Positions 16,872 to 25,382 of a stretch of 64,000 nucleotides of DNA are shown here, piece by piece. Positions within the stretch are counted from its first letter, which is position 1. Each line of letters starts with the position of its first letter. This DNA is from Streptomyces sp. NBRC 109706 (lineage in GTDB: Bacteria > Actinomycetota > Actinomycetes > Streptomycetales > Streptomycetaceae): assembly GCF_000974485.1 (NCBI RefSeq), contig NZ_BBOM01000009.1, forward strand, positions 372,001 to 436,000, read 5' to 3'. The position numbers and the translations under genes were made by a program. The notes below the pieces were generated by a model. That model did no database searches, was not told where the DNA came from, and saw nothing but the letters and a program-made list of their open reading frames with translations.

Positions 16872-17216
16872 GTTCCCCACCGACGGGAACGCCGCACCAC
16901 CGCGCCCACCGAACCGATGCACCAACGACGCCGGCAGCGCGGGCCAGCTCGCGGTGGGCCGGGTTGCCCACCGGCGGGGACCCCGCACCACCGCTGCCAC
17001 CGAACCAGCAACGCGGACTAACGCCCTCCCGCAGCGCCGCGTCGCCCACCGCGCCCGCCGAACCGATGCGGCAATGACGCCACCAGCGCGGGCCACCCCA
17101 CGGCGCGCCGCGTTGCCCACTGGCGGGGACCCCGCACCACCGCTGCCACCGAACCGATGCGGCAACGGCGCCGGCAGCGCGGGCCGGTCCACGGTGGGCC
17201 GGGTTGCCCACTGCCG
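16872..17216. repeat. degenerate 71-91-bp tandem repeat array
   Basis: Four units begin with gt(t/c)(g/c)cccac at 16872, 16963, 17041 and 17112 (lengths 91, 78, 71 and 91 bp); a fifth start lies at 17203. Units 1 and 4 differ at about 14 of 91 positions by hand alignment. Unit 2 matches unit 4 at 43 of its first 44 positions and then diverges. Unit 3 lacks an internal block of about 20 bp. The lengths are not multiples of one codon frame, arguing against coding. Each unit contains gaaccgatgc or a variant and a gcgggcc core. Confidence 0.8.
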
Positions 17217-17628
17217 ATGCGCCTGCGGCGGCACCGGTGCCGCCCGGCCCGCTGGACAGCGGGCCGTGAAGGGCCCGCGCGGCGCCGGGCCGGGCGCAGA
17301 CCGTACCTCCGTCCGCCGGGGTACGGACGGCCGATCGCGGCAGCATGCCAACGCGCCGGCCGGGGCGCCGTGTTACCGGCGTGCCGGATGGCCGGCGGCG
17401 CAACGCCGCGCCAGCACAGCGAGCCGGGCGCCGCGTCGTCCCCCGCGGGCGCGGGCGCGGACGTCAACTCACCAATGACAACGCCGCGTCACCCGCGTGC
17501 GCGGATGCCCAACGGCGCGTAACCGCGTCACCGTGTTGTCCACCGGCCGCAAACGGCCCGGCCGATCTCGTCCCCTCCCGCGCCCGCCCTCCGATGGCGT
17601 CGAGCGACAGCCGCAGCGTCCCGCCGCG

Positions 17629-18345
17629 TCACGTCGTCAGGTGGGCGTGGGCCAGGCGTTCGACGGTGGGGAGGTCGCGGCGGGTCAACGCGTCGAGGAG
17701 GAAGCCGTGTTGGCGGGCGCTGGCGACCAGTTCGACGCAGCCGGGTGGGCGGCCGCCGACCCGGGGGCTCTGGGCCTTGCGGTGCATCTCCTGGGCGACG
17801 GCGACCAGATGGCGGTTGCCGGTCAGGCCCAGCAGCTCGCGGTGGAAGGCGCGGTCCGCCTCCGCGTAGCCGGCGCGGTCGCCGAGCAGCGCGATGCGGA
17901 CCGTCGCGTCGGCCAACGGGCGCAGTTCCTCCCAGCGTTCCGGGGGCAGGGTGCGCCCGAGCGCGAGGAGGGCGGGGACTTCGAGGGCGGCGCGTACCTC
18001 GGCCACCTCGGCCAGATCGCGCTGGCTGCGCCCGGTGACCCGGAAGCCCCGGTTGGGCACCGTCTCCACCACGCCCTCGCTGGCCAGCCGCTGCATCGCC
18101 TCCCGCACCGGGGTGGCCGACACTCCGTACCGTTCGGCGAGCAGCGGCGCCGAGTAGGTCTCGCCGGCGGTCAGTTCCCCGCTGGCCAGGGCGTCCCTCA
18201 GGGCGGCCAGCACCTGGGCCCTGACGGAGTAGCGCTCGGGCAAAGAACGGGGGCGCACCGGCAGCGGTGAGCGTCGCCTGGGCGGGACACGGTCAGCCAC
18301 GGCCCCGGCCCCCGAAATGGCCGATTCCATTCGGGTGGGTTCCAT
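17629..18345 (-). CDS. GntR family regulator, FCD (FadR-type) subfamily
   Basis: A 238-residue regulator. Residues about 30-95 form a winged helix with YSAPLLAERYGVSATPVREA and LASEGVVETVPNRGFRV. Residues about 105-230 form the helical FCD ligand-binding domain (AEVRAALEVPALLAL, FHRELLGLTGNRHL, HGFLLDALTRRD). I use the ATG at 18345, which has GGAG 7 nt upstream; a TTG 33 nt further out is less likely. It is divergent from the FhuF-like gene and has no obvious operon partner. Effector unknown. Confidence 0.88.
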   Translation of the reverse strand: MEPTRMESAISGAGAVADRVPPRRRSPLPVRPRSLPERYSVRAQVLAALRDALASGELTAGETYSAPLLAERYGVSATPVREAMQRLASEGVVETVPNRGFRVTGRSQRDLAEVAEVRAALEVPALLALGRTLPPERWEELRPLADATVRIALLGDRAGYAEADRAFHRELLGLTGNRHLVAVAQEMHRKAQSPRVGGRPPGCVELVASARQHGFLLDALTRRDLPTVERLAHAHLTT

Positions 18346-18437
18346 CTGTCCGCTCCATCCCTCCTGCCCCCGAATCAAGTGGGTTCCAGCACCCTAGGCG
18401 GAGTTTCCGTACCCGCAAACCCCAGAGATCGGTCAGG

Positions 18438-18456
18438 TAAGGTAAGGCTTACCTGC
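18438..18456. promoter_or_regulatory. iron box (DmdR/IdeR-type operator)
   Basis: taaggtaaggcttacctgc matches 14 of 19 positions of the actinomycete iron box as I recall it (TTAGGTTAGGCTAACCTAA), with intact central AGG-CT and ACCT blocks. It lies 24 nt upstream of the FhuF-like start codon. It predicts repression by an iron-loaded DtxR-family regulator. Confidence 0.75.
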
Positions 18457-18479
18457 ACCAGTTACGGATCGGTGGCCAG

Positions 18480-19304
18480 ATGACCGTGCCCGCGTTGACC
18501 ACCACGACACCGCTGACGCCCGCTTTTGCCCGGGTGACCGAGGCGATGCCCACGCTGGGCATCACCGAGGGTCGGCCGCGGTCCGGTGCGGGTTGGACAC
18601 GGGGCGACGAGCTGGCCGCCGGGGGCGCGGCGCTGGACGCGTTCATCGCCGCCGAGGCCGAGCAGGCCCGCGTCGCCTACGGCCGTGACGCCCGGCCCGA
18701 TGTGGTGGCCAGCTTCGCGTTGCACCGGTACGCCTGGCCGGCCGCCGTGCTCTTCACGCTGCCGTACTTCCTGCTGCGCCGGGTGCCCCGACTGGCGCCC
18801 GAGGATGTGGCGATCCGACGGGACCCGACCCGGCTGACCGTCCGCGTCTCCGCGTTCGCCTGTCTGCCGGACGATCCGGCGGCCGGGCTGCCCGGCGCCG
18901 TGGTGGTCGCGGACGAGGAGGCGCTGCGTGCCGAGGTGCGGCGGGGGGCGAGCGAGCATCTGGGGCCGCTGCTGGACGCCTTCGGGCCCAGGATGCGCCG
19001 CAGGGCGCGCGCCCTCTGGGGCGTGGCCACGGACGAACTCGCCGAGTCCCTGTGGTATTTCGGCCATCTGCTGAACGAGGAGGAGCGTGCCGTCCGGGAG
19101 TTGGGGCTGCTTCTCCCGGGGAACACCGCGCCGTTCCGCGCCGACGCCGGCTTCCGGGAGTTGACCGGGCCGGCCGACGAGCCGCTTCGCACCCGGGACC
19201 GGGCGAGCTGCTGCATGTTCTACACGCTGCGCCCGGAGAACACCTGCGTGACCTGCCCGCGGATGTGTGACAGCGACCGGGTGCGGCGCCTGACCGCCGG
19301 TTGA
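18480..19304 (+). CDS. FhuF-like ferric-siderophore reductase (2Fe-2S)
   Basis: A 274-residue protein of the FhuF/iron-siderophore reductase family. The C terminus carries the cluster-binding pattern CC-x10-C-x2-C (SCCMFYTLRPENTCVTC). The N-terminal portion matches the IucA/FhuF-type helical region (ALHRYAWPAAVLFTLPYFL). These cytoplasmic enzymes release iron by reducing imported ferric siderophores. An iron box directly upstream supports an iron-starvation role. No siderophore transporter or synthesis genes are nearby, so it probably serves systems encoded elsewhere. Confidence 0.88.
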   Translation: MTVPALTTTTPLTPAFARVTEAMPTLGITEGRPRSGAGWTRGDELAAGGAALDAFIAAEAEQARVAYGRDARPDVVASFALHRYAWPAAVLFTLPYFLLRRVPRLAPEDVAIRRDPTRLTVRVSAFACLPDDPAAGLPGAVVVADEEALRAEVRRGASEHLGPLLDAFGPRMRRRARALWGVATDELAESLWYFGHLLNEEERAVRELGLLLPGNTAPFRADAGFRELTGPADEPLRTRDRASCCMFYTLRPENTCVTCPRMCDSDRVRRLTAG

Positions 19305-19485
19305 TAACAGATCATCCGGTACCCGGCGGCAAGTTCCCCCAAATTACCACTCGTTGGTGGCATTACGCCCGAATTGGAACTGACGGGGCCTCAGGTAGCA
19401 TCACGCTTTCTCCAAACAGCTGGAATCCGAGAGCGCCCGGCGTCGCCGGGTCGCACGGCACACCCGGGCGAGGGGCAACATCGCG

Positions 19486-20478
19486 GTGAAGGTGACGGAC
19501 ATGCAGTTCAGTTGGGTGTTGGCGGCGGCCATCCTGCTGGTGGGTTTCCTGGCCGCCACGGCCCTGCTCACCCGGGGCCGTAAGTCCTCTGGAGAGGCTC
19601 AGGAGACGGACTCCTGGGAACGCCTGGAGTCCCAACGGCGGCGCCGGGAACGGGTTTACGCCTCCGCGTCCTACACGCTGCTGTTCTGCTGCGCCGGGGT
19701 GGCCGCGGCGCTCTCGTTCCAGGGTCTCGTCGGCTTCGGCCGGGAGAACCTCGCGCTCTCCGGCGGCTGGGAGTACCTGGTGCCGTTCGGGTTGGACGGC
19801 GCGGCGATGTTCTGCGCGGTGATCGCCGTGCGCGAGGCCAGCCACGGCGACTCCTCGATGGGCTCCCGGATGCTGGTGTGGCTGTTCGCCGGGGCGGCGG
19901 CCTGGTTCAACTGGGTGCACGCGCCCAGGGGTACGGGCCACGCGGGCGCGCCGCACTTCTTCGCCGGCATGTCGCTCTCCGCCGCCGTGCTCTTCGACCG
20001 GGCGCTGAAGCAAACCAGGCGGGCCGCGCTGCGCGAGCAGGGTCTGGTGCCCAGGCCGATGCCGCAGATCCGCTTCGTCCGCTGGCTGCGGGCCCCGCGC
20101 GAGACCTTCGGCGCCTGGTCGCTGATGCTGCTCGAGGGGGTGCGCACCCTGGACGAGGCGGTCGAGGAGGTGCGCGAGGAGCGCCGCAAGAAGGAGGAGG
20201 GCAAGCTGCGCCGCCGGGAGCAACGCCAGTTGGAGCGGGCCAGGTTGCGCGCGATCGGCGGCGGTCAGCAGCGGTTCTTCGGGCGGGGCCGGCGGGAGCT
20301 GGGCGTCGGCATGCCGCCGGCCCCGGCGCCGGAGCCGGCCGCCCTGGAGGCGGCGGGGACGCCCAGGGCGCTCCAGGGGCCGACGGTCGACGGCGACGCC
20401 GGCTCGATGTCGACGGCCGCGCCGCGCCTCGACTCCCTGGAGGAGAAGTTGGCCAGAATCGAGCGCCAGTTCGGCTAG
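19486..20478 (+). CDS. DUF2637 (SpdB-like) membrane protein
   Basis: A 330-residue protein with four predicted membrane helices: an N-terminal helix (WVLAAAILLVGFLAATALL), two around residues 60-115, and one around 125-140. A long cytoplasmic tail rich in Arg/Glu follows (EEVREERRKKEEGKLRRREQ), probably coiled coil, and then a Pro/Ala-rich C terminus. The family resembles SpdB proteins linked to plasmid spread in Streptomyces, but chromosomal copies like this one have no known role. GTG is used because MKVTDMQ matches relatives; an ATG at 19501 is the alternative. No transfer genes are nearby. Confidence 0.78.
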   Translation: MKVTDMQFSWVLAAAILLVGFLAATALLTRGRKSSGEAQETDSWERLESQRRRRERVYASASYTLLFCCAGVAAALSFQGLVGFGRENLALSGGWEYLVPFGLDGAAMFCAVIAVREASHGDSSMGSRMLVWLFAGAAAWFNWVHAPRGTGHAGAPHFFAGMSLSAAVLFDRALKQTRRAALREQGLVPRPMPQIRFVRWLRAPRETFGAWSLMLLEGVRTLDEAVEEVREERRKKEEGKLRRREQRQLERARLRAIGGGQQRFFGRGRRELGVGMPPAPAPEPAALEAAGTPRALQGPTVDGDAGSMSTAAPRLDSLEEKLARIERQFG

Positions 20479-20539
20479 CCGGGGATGTGTCACCGCCCCC
20501 GGGGTGACGGGCCCCGGGGGCCTGGGGCAGCCTTGGCGC

Positions 20540-21022
20540 ATGGGGACGTGGCAGACGGCGCTGGTGGGCGTGGTGATGCTCTGCGGCCTGCTGGCCACCG
20601 CGCTGCCCCATGTCCCGAGCACCCTGGCCGTCTGGGCCGGGGTGTTCTGGTGGTCGTCCGCCGACGGCACGACCCGCGCCTGGTGGGTGCTGGTCGCCGC
20701 GACGGCGCTGCTGTTGATCAGCCAGGTGGTGCGGTGGCTGCTGCCGTCCGGCAGCGGTCAGGTCGCCGAAGTCCGCACCCGTCAGCTGCTGTTCGCCTCG
20801 GGCACCGGGACGGTCGGCTTCTTCCTGCTGCCGGTCGTGGGCGCGGTACCGGGGTTTGTCGCCGGCCTCTACGGCTGGGAGCGGCTGCGACTCGGCGGGC
20901 ACGGCTCCGCCTGGGCGTCGACCCGGGACATTCTGCGCACGACCGGCCGCTACACCCTGGTGGAGCTGTGTGCCTGCCTGCTGGTCGTCGGCCTGTGGCT
21001 CGCGGTGCTGCTGCTCGGCTGA
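20540..21022 (+). CDS. DUF456 family membrane protein
   Basis: A 160-residue protein, almost wholly hydrophobic, with about four transmembrane segments: residues 1-40 in two short spans, LVAATALLLISQVVRWLL, the glycine-rich GTGTVGFFLLPVVGAVPGFVAG, and the C-terminal LVELCACLLVVGLWLAVLLL. The glycine-rich central span is typical of DUF456. It starts 61 nt after the DUF2637 gene and may be co-transcribed. Function unknown. Confidence 0.75.
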   Translation: MGTWQTALVGVVMLCGLLATALPHVPSTLAVWAGVFWWSSADGTTRAWWVLVAATALLLISQVVRWLLPSGSGQVAEVRTRQLLFASGTGTVGFFLLPVVGAVPGFVAGLYGWERLRLGGHGSAWASTRDILRTTGRYTLVELCACLLVVGLWLAVLLLG

Positions 21023-21036
21023 CCGGGTGCCCCGCC

Positions 21037-21519
21037 TCAGCCCAGCGCCACTCCCTCGTGCACCAGCAGCTGCCGCTTGCGGTCCAGGCCACCCGCGTAG
21101 CCGGTGAGCGAGCCGTCGGCGCCCAGCACCCGGTGGCAAGGGCGGATCACCGTCAGCGGGTTGGCGCCCACCGCGCCGCCGACGGCGCGCACCGCGCGGG
21201 GCGAGATCCCGATGCTCGCGGCCAACGCGCCATAGGTGGTGGTGGTGCCGAGCGGGATCTCGTCCAGCGCGGCCCACACCTGCTGCCGGAACGGGGTGCC
21301 GGCCGCCTCCAGGGTGAGGGTGAACTCCGTCAGCTCGCCGGCGAAGTAGGCGTCGAACTCCTCGGTCGCGGACCGGAATTCGGGGTCGGCGCGCACCCAG
21401 TCCGGCTGGACGGTCGCGCCGCGCCGCTGCCCCGGCACGGTGACCGACGACAGCACGCCGGGGCGGGGGCCCGCGATCAGCAGGTCGCCGAGCGGGCTGG
21501 GGTGGATGGTGTAGCGCAC
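21037..21519 (-). CDS. ogt: methylated-DNA-[protein]-cysteine S-methyltransferase
   Basis: A 160-residue O6-alkylguanine-DNA alkyltransferase. It transfers the alkyl group from O6-alkylguanine to its own active-site cysteine, in the motif VIRPCHRVLG. A regulatory DNA-binding helix (TTTTYGALAASIGISPRAVRA) precedes it. GTG at 21519 has GGAGAG just upstream and gives the normal N terminus (RYTIHPSPLGDLLIAG). A longer frame back to an ATG at 21630 adds a Thr/Arg-rich stretch encoded by short repeats and is unlikely. The ada-alkA gene lies upstream on the same strand, so the two form an alkylation-repair unit. Confidence 0.92.
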   Translation of the reverse strand: MRYTIHPSPLGDLLIAGPRPGVLSSVTVPGQRRGATVQPDWVRADPEFRSATEEFDAYFAGELTEFTLTLEAAGTPFRQQVWAALDEIPLGTTTTYGALAASIGISPRAVRAVGGAVGANPLTVIRPCHRVLGADGSLTGYAGGLDRKRQLLVHEGVALG

Positions 21520-21694
21520 GGTGCTCTCCGTTGTTCGTGTGGTGCGATCGGTCTGTGAGTCGGTCCGCGGATCGGTCCGCGGTCGGTTCGGGGTGACGGT
21601 GGCGGCGAGGGTCGTTCGCCCGTTGGTCATGGGGGAGCCGTCGTTCGGTCCCCCCGGGGGGCGTCGACGTGTCACCGGGGGCGTCGATTTTCGG

Positions 21695-23152
21695 TCAGCT
21701 GGTGGCCCGCCAGAGGTGGTGCAGCGCGTAGGAGCGCCAGGGGCGCCAGTGCTCCGCATCGGCCACGGTCGCTCCGATCAGGGCCAGCCCGTGCCGGACT
21801 CCGGCGTCCCCCGGCAGAAAGACATCGGGGTCGCCCAGGGCCCGCATCCGCACATAGCCGGCCGTCCACGGGCCGATGCCGCGCAGCGCGCGCAGCCGCC
21901 GTTCGGCCTCGTCCCGGTCGACGCCCGGGCTGAGCTGGACGCGGCCGTCGGCGAGCGCGGCGCCCAGGGTGCGCAGTGTCGCGCGGCGGGATTCGGGCAT
22001 GCCCAGCTCGGCGAGTTCGGCCTCGGCGAGCGCCGCCGGCTCGGGGAAGAGGTGGGTGAGGCCGCCGTCGGGCCGCCCCAGCGGCTTGCCGAGCGCGGCG
22101 ACCAGCCGGCCGCCCAGGGTGCGGGCCGCGCCCACCGTGACCTGCTGGCCGAGCACCGCCCGGATCGCCAGTTCGTCGGAGCTGACGGCGCCCGGCGAGC
22201 GCAGCCCGGGCGCCCGGGCGACCAGCGGCCCGAGCCCCGGCCGGCCACCGAGCCGGTCGGCCACGGCATAGGGGTCGGCGTCCAGATCGAAGAGGCGCCG
22301 CAGGCGTTGGACCGCGCAGGTCAGATCGCGCAGATCGGTGAGGAACAGCCGGCAGGGCAGCCAGCGGCGGTCCTGGGCGCCGGCGCTCTCCGCCACCTCG
22401 GCGATCCCGCTGCCGTGCGGCAGCGCCAGCGTGCGCCGGTAGGTGCGGGCGCCGGGGGCGCCCAGCGTCTCCTCCACGCCCGGCAGCGCCCGGCGGGCGA
22501 GGAAGTCGAAGACCTGCCGCGCGTCATAGGCGCCCCGGTAGGCGAGCCGCAGCGGAACCCCCGCGCCCTCGACCGGCTCGGCGCGGCCGGCGGCGGGGGC
22601 CGTGGCGCGCAGCGCGCTGGGGGTGCGGTCGTAGACCTCGCGCAGGGTGTCGTTGAACTGGCGGACGCTGGCGAAGCCGGCGGCGAACGCGATCTCGGTG
22701 ATCGGCAGTTCGGTCGTCTGGAGCAGGATCCGCGCGGTGTGGGCGCGTCCGGCCCTGGCCAGGGCGATGGGTCCGGCTCCCAGCTCGGCGACCAGCTGCC
22801 GCTGGACCTGCCGGGCGCTGTAGCCGAGCCGGTCGGCCAGGCCGGCGACGCCCTCCCGGTCCACCACGCCGTCGCCGATCAGCCGCATCGCCCGGCCGAC
22901 CAGATCGGCGCGCACGTTCCACTCGGCCGATCCCGGCACCGCGTCCGGACGGCAGCGGCGGCAGGCGCGGAACCCGGCGCCCTGGGCGGCCGCGGCCGAG
23001 GGGAGGAAACGGACGTTGGCCCGCTTGGGTGTGGTCGCCGGGCAGCTGGGGCGGCAGAAGATGCCGGTGGTCAGGACGGCGGTGAAGAACACCCCGTCGA
23101 ATCGCTCGTCGCGGCTGCGCACCGCCTCGTACCTGCTGTCGTCGTCCATCAC
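21695..23152 (-). CDS. alkA: Ada-type zinc/AraC domains fused to AlkA DNA-3-methyladenine glycosylase
   Basis: A 485-residue three-part protein. Residues 1-75 are the Ada zinc domain with four cysteines (FCRPSCPAT and CRRCRPD) that can accept methyl groups from phosphotriesters. Residues about 80-185 are an AraC-type DNA-binding domain. Residues about 195-485 are an AlkA-type 3-methyladenine glycosylase with the HhH segment RLRALRGIGPWTAGYVRMRA and the catalytic aspartate in FLPGDAGVRHGL. It senses methylation damage, probably activates the regulon, and excises methylated bases. This fusion is common in actinomycetes. Confidence 0.92.
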   Translation of the reverse strand: MMDDDSRYEAVRSRDERFDGVFFTAVLTTGIFCRPSCPATTPKRANVRFLPSAAAAQGAGFRACRRCRPDAVPGSAEWNVRADLVGRAMRLIGDGVVDREGVAGLADRLGYSARQVQRQLVAELGAGPIALARAGRAHTARILLQTTELPITEIAFAAGFASVRQFNDTLREVYDRTPSALRATAPAAGRAEPVEGAGVPLRLAYRGAYDARQVFDFLARRALPGVEETLGAPGARTYRRTLALPHGSGIAEVAESAGAQDRRWLPCRLFLTDLRDLTCAVQRLRRLFDLDADPYAVADRLGGRPGLGPLVARAPGLRSPGAVSSDELAIRAVLGQQVTVGAARTLGGRLVAALGKPLGRPDGGLTHLFPEPAALAEAELAELGMPESRRATLRTLGAALADGRVQLSPGVDRDEAERRLRALRGIGPWTAGYVRMRALGDPDVFLPGDAGVRHGLALIGATVADAEHWRPWRSYALHHLWRATS

Positions 23153-23499
23153 CCGTCCAGTGTGCGACGTCGCCCGACCTGGGCACTGGCGGGTTTCGGA
23201 CGGGGAGGTGGCGGGCCGGGACGGATGGGCCCGAGCCCTTCGGGACGAAGCCGGGGCACCCCTCGATTCAACCTTCGCAGCAGCGAATCAACGGCTCGGG
23301 TACTCCCCCGGTCGACGCCGCTCGATCCCCTACCCGGCGCACCTGGCCGGGGCGGGGCGGCAGCACATAACATGACGGGGCGCCAGCCAGCGCGCCGCGT
23401 TCCGCCGACCACGGAGCGTCCCGACGATGTCCGGTTCGGGGGCCGGGGCACGCTTACACCGGCCAGAAATCACCGCAAACTCCGCACAAGGGGCACAGT
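23153..23499. other. divergent intergenic region, no gene seen
   Basis: A 347-bp gap between ada-alkA and the P450 gene, expected to hold both promoters. Frames on both strands here have Arg/Pro-rich, unconserved-looking translations and no ribosome binding sites. I see no clear hairpin or operator. Confidence 0.5.
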
Positions 23500-24849
23500 A
23501 TGTCGATATCCGAGCAAGGGACCGTGCCCAGGGCACCTCGGTCCATTCCGGTCCTCGGCCATACCGGGGCGCTCTGGCGGGATCCGCTCGGCTGGCTCAA
23601 GGCATGCTCGGGAGGCCCCGGCATTCAGGAGCTGAAGCTGCGGGGACGTCGCGGCTATCTGGTTGCCGATGCGAAGCTTGCCCATTCGGTGCTGACCAAT
23701 GTGAGCGATTTCGACAAGGGCGGGCAGATCGCCGATCAGGCCCGCGCGGTGCTCGGGAACGGGCTGCTCACCTGCCCGGCGGCGGAGCACCGGAGGCAGC
23801 GACGGCTGATGCAGCCGGCGTTCACCCGCGAGCGGGTCGGCGAGGCCGGCGTCGTCATGGTCGAGGAGGCCGAGCGGCTGGCCGCCTCCTGGCGGGACGG
23901 CGAGCGTCTCGACCTGGTGCCGGTACTGAACCGACTCACCCAACGCGTCACGATACGTTCGCTTTTGCCCAGCTTCGACCTGTCGAGCATCGACGAGATG
24001 GTGAGCGTTTTCGACCGGCTGCTGGACGGCGAGGTGTTCCGGCACGCGGTGCTCCCCGAGTGGGCGCGGAACCTCCCGCTGCCGTCGGCCCGCAGGTTCA
24101 CCGCCGCCGTGGCGGAGGCGGACGCCACCTGCGCCCGTGCCGTGGAGAGCGCGCGCGCCGATCCCGCGGCGGGTGGGCTGCTGAGCGCGCTGCTGGAGAA
24201 GGGGGCGGGCGAGGAGGAGGCGCTGTTCTCGGACGAGGAGCTGAAGGCCCAGGTGGTCACGTTCCTGGCCGCCGGCACCGAGACCACCGCAAGCGTGCTG
24301 TCCTGGTTCTTCCACCGGGTCGCCGAGGACCCGGCGCTCGGAGAGCGGCTGCACCAGGAGCTGGACACCGTCCTCGAAGGACGCACCGCGACGGCCGAGG
24401 ATGTGCCCCAACTGCCGTTCACCAACGCGCTGTTCGCCGAGACCCTGCGGGTGCACTCGCCCACCTGGATCATCGCGCGCTGCGCCACCAGGGAGGTGGA
24501 GCTGGGCGGGCACCGGTTCCCCGAGGGCACCGAGTTCTATGTGAGCCCCTACCAGCTCCACCACAATCCGGCGGTCCATCCCGATCCCGAGCGGTTCGAT
24601 CCCGACCGGTGGACCGGGGGGCGTTCGGCGCTGGTGCCGTCCGTCGGCTATGTGCCGTTCGGCGCGGGGGCGCGGATCTGCATCGGCGCCAGGTTCGCCC
24701 TGCACGAGGCCGTGATCGCCGTCTCAGCGCTGGCCGGCCGGTGGGATCTGCGGCCGGAGCCGGGCGCCCGGGTGCGGCCCAGGCCCCGCATCGTGATGGC
24801 CCCGCACGGGCTGGTGCTGCGGGCACACGACCGTCGCGCGGCTGTCTAG
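23500..24849 (+). CDS. cytochrome P450
   Basis: A 449-residue class I bacterial P450. The oxygen-binding I-helix motif AGTETT, the K-helix ExxR (ETLR), the PERFDPDRW region and the heme loop FGAGARICIG with Cys394 as axial ligand are all intact. The N terminus (RSIPVLGHTGALWRDPLGWL) resembles soluble terpene- or fatty-acid-type P450s. ATG follows AAGGGG. No ferredoxin, terpene synthase or other biosynthetic gene is adjacent, so the substrate cannot be inferred. The 3' end overlaps the convergent next gene by 4 nt. Confidence 0.92.
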   Translation: MSISEQGTVPRAPRSIPVLGHTGALWRDPLGWLKACSGGPGIQELKLRGRRGYLVADAKLAHSVLTNVSDFDKGGQIADQARAVLGNGLLTCPAAEHRRQRRLMQPAFTRERVGEAGVVMVEEAERLAASWRDGERLDLVPVLNRLTQRVTIRSLLPSFDLSSIDEMVSVFDRLLDGEVFRHAVLPEWARNLPLPSARRFTAAVAEADATCARAVESARADPAAGGLLSALLEKGAGEEEALFSDEELKAQVVTFLAAGTETTASVLSWFFHRVAEDPALGERLHQELDTVLEGRTATAEDVPQLPFTNALFAETLRVHSPTWIIARCATREVELGGHRFPEGTEFYVSPYQLHHNPAVHPDPERFDPDRWTGGRSALVPSVGYVPFGAGARICIGARFALHEAVIAVSALAGRWDLRPEPGARVRPRPRIVMAPHGLVLRAHDRRAAV

Positions 24850-25313
24850 GGCTTGGCCAGCCGGGCCGGGAAGCCGCCGGTGGCGACGGGGCCCCAGCGG
24901 CGTGGGGTGACCCGGATCAGGGACTTGCCCTGGCGGGCCATGGCCTCCCGGTACTCGGCCCAGTCCGGGTGCTCGCCGGCGATATTGCGGTAGTACTCCA
25001 CCAGCGGCTCGATCGCCTCCGGCACCCGCAACACCTCGGCGACGCCGTCCACCTGCACCCAGGGGCCGTCCCACTCGTCGGACAGGACCAGGACACTGAC
25101 CTCGGCGTCCCGCTCGGCGTTGCGGGTCTTGGCCCGCTCCGGGTAGGTCGACATCACCAGCCGGCCGGCGTCGTCCACCCCGCAGGTCAGCGGGGACGCC
25201 TGGGGCGAGCCGTCGGAGCGCCGGGTCAGCAGGACGGCGCGGTGCCTGGCCCGGACGAAGTCCAGCAGGCCGTCGAGGTCAACGCGGGTGTTGGTCGCGA
25301 TCGAAGGACTCAT
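24846..25313 (-). CDS. PPOX-class F420-dependent oxidoreductase-like protein
   Basis: A 155-residue split-barrel flavin/deazaflavin-binding protein. The pattern RHRAVLLTRRSDGSPQASPLTCGVDDAGRLVMST, then RNAERDAEVSVLVL and WVQVDGVAEVL, is typical of the PPOX/pyridoxamine-oxidase-like F420 group. Such proteins reduce small substrates or bind F420. The partner cofactor and substrate are inferred from the family only. It ends inside the stop of the P450 gene (tail-to-tail overlap). Confidence 0.82.
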   Translation of the reverse strand: MSPSIATNTRVDLDGLLDFVRARHRAVLLTRRSDGSPQASPLTCGVDDAGRLVMSTYPERAKTRNAERDAEVSVLVLSDEWDGPWVQVDGVAEVLRVPEAIEPLVEYYRNIAGEHPDWAEYREAMARQGKSLIRVTPRRWGPVATGGFPARLAKP

Positions 25314-25329
25314 AACGGCAGACCCTACG

Positions 25330-25369
25330 CCCCTCCCGCGCGCCGCCTTCCGGTGGCTCGCGGGAGGGG
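25330..25369. terminator. hairpin terminator downstream of lon
   Basis: Perfect 11-bp inverted repeat cccctcccgcg / cgcgggagggg with an 18-nt loop. It lies 14 nt past the lon stop and just before the start of the co-directional PPOX gene. Confidence 0.65.
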
Positions 25370-25382
25370 TGGGACGGCCGGC

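Larger units (their letters stand above)
16738..17628. other. long intergenic region without a convincing gene
   Basis: An 891-bp gap between convergent genes. It contains a 7-bp minisatellite, a degenerate 71-91-bp tandem array (annotated separately) and a perfect 8-bp stem with 4-nt loop (ggcccgct/agcgggcc, 17246-17265) that may act as terminator for the TPR-like gene. Open frames exist on both strands but have repetitive, compositionally skewed translations and no start signals; I do not call them genes. Confidence 0.6.

Noticed and set aside
16870..17478. Frame through the tandem repeats that could encode a repetitive protein
   Set aside because: Unit lengths of 91 and 71 bp would shift frame, and there is no ribosome binding site. 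I treat it as non-coding.
19486..21022. SpdB-like DUF2637 gene as sign of an integrated plasmid
   Set aside because: No Tra, Rep, integrase or att sites near it; chromosomal DUF2637 genes are common.
23500..25313. P450 plus F420/PPOX gene as a biosynthetic cluster
   Set aside because: The two genes are convergent, no ferredoxin, synthase or transporter is present, so there is no cluster.
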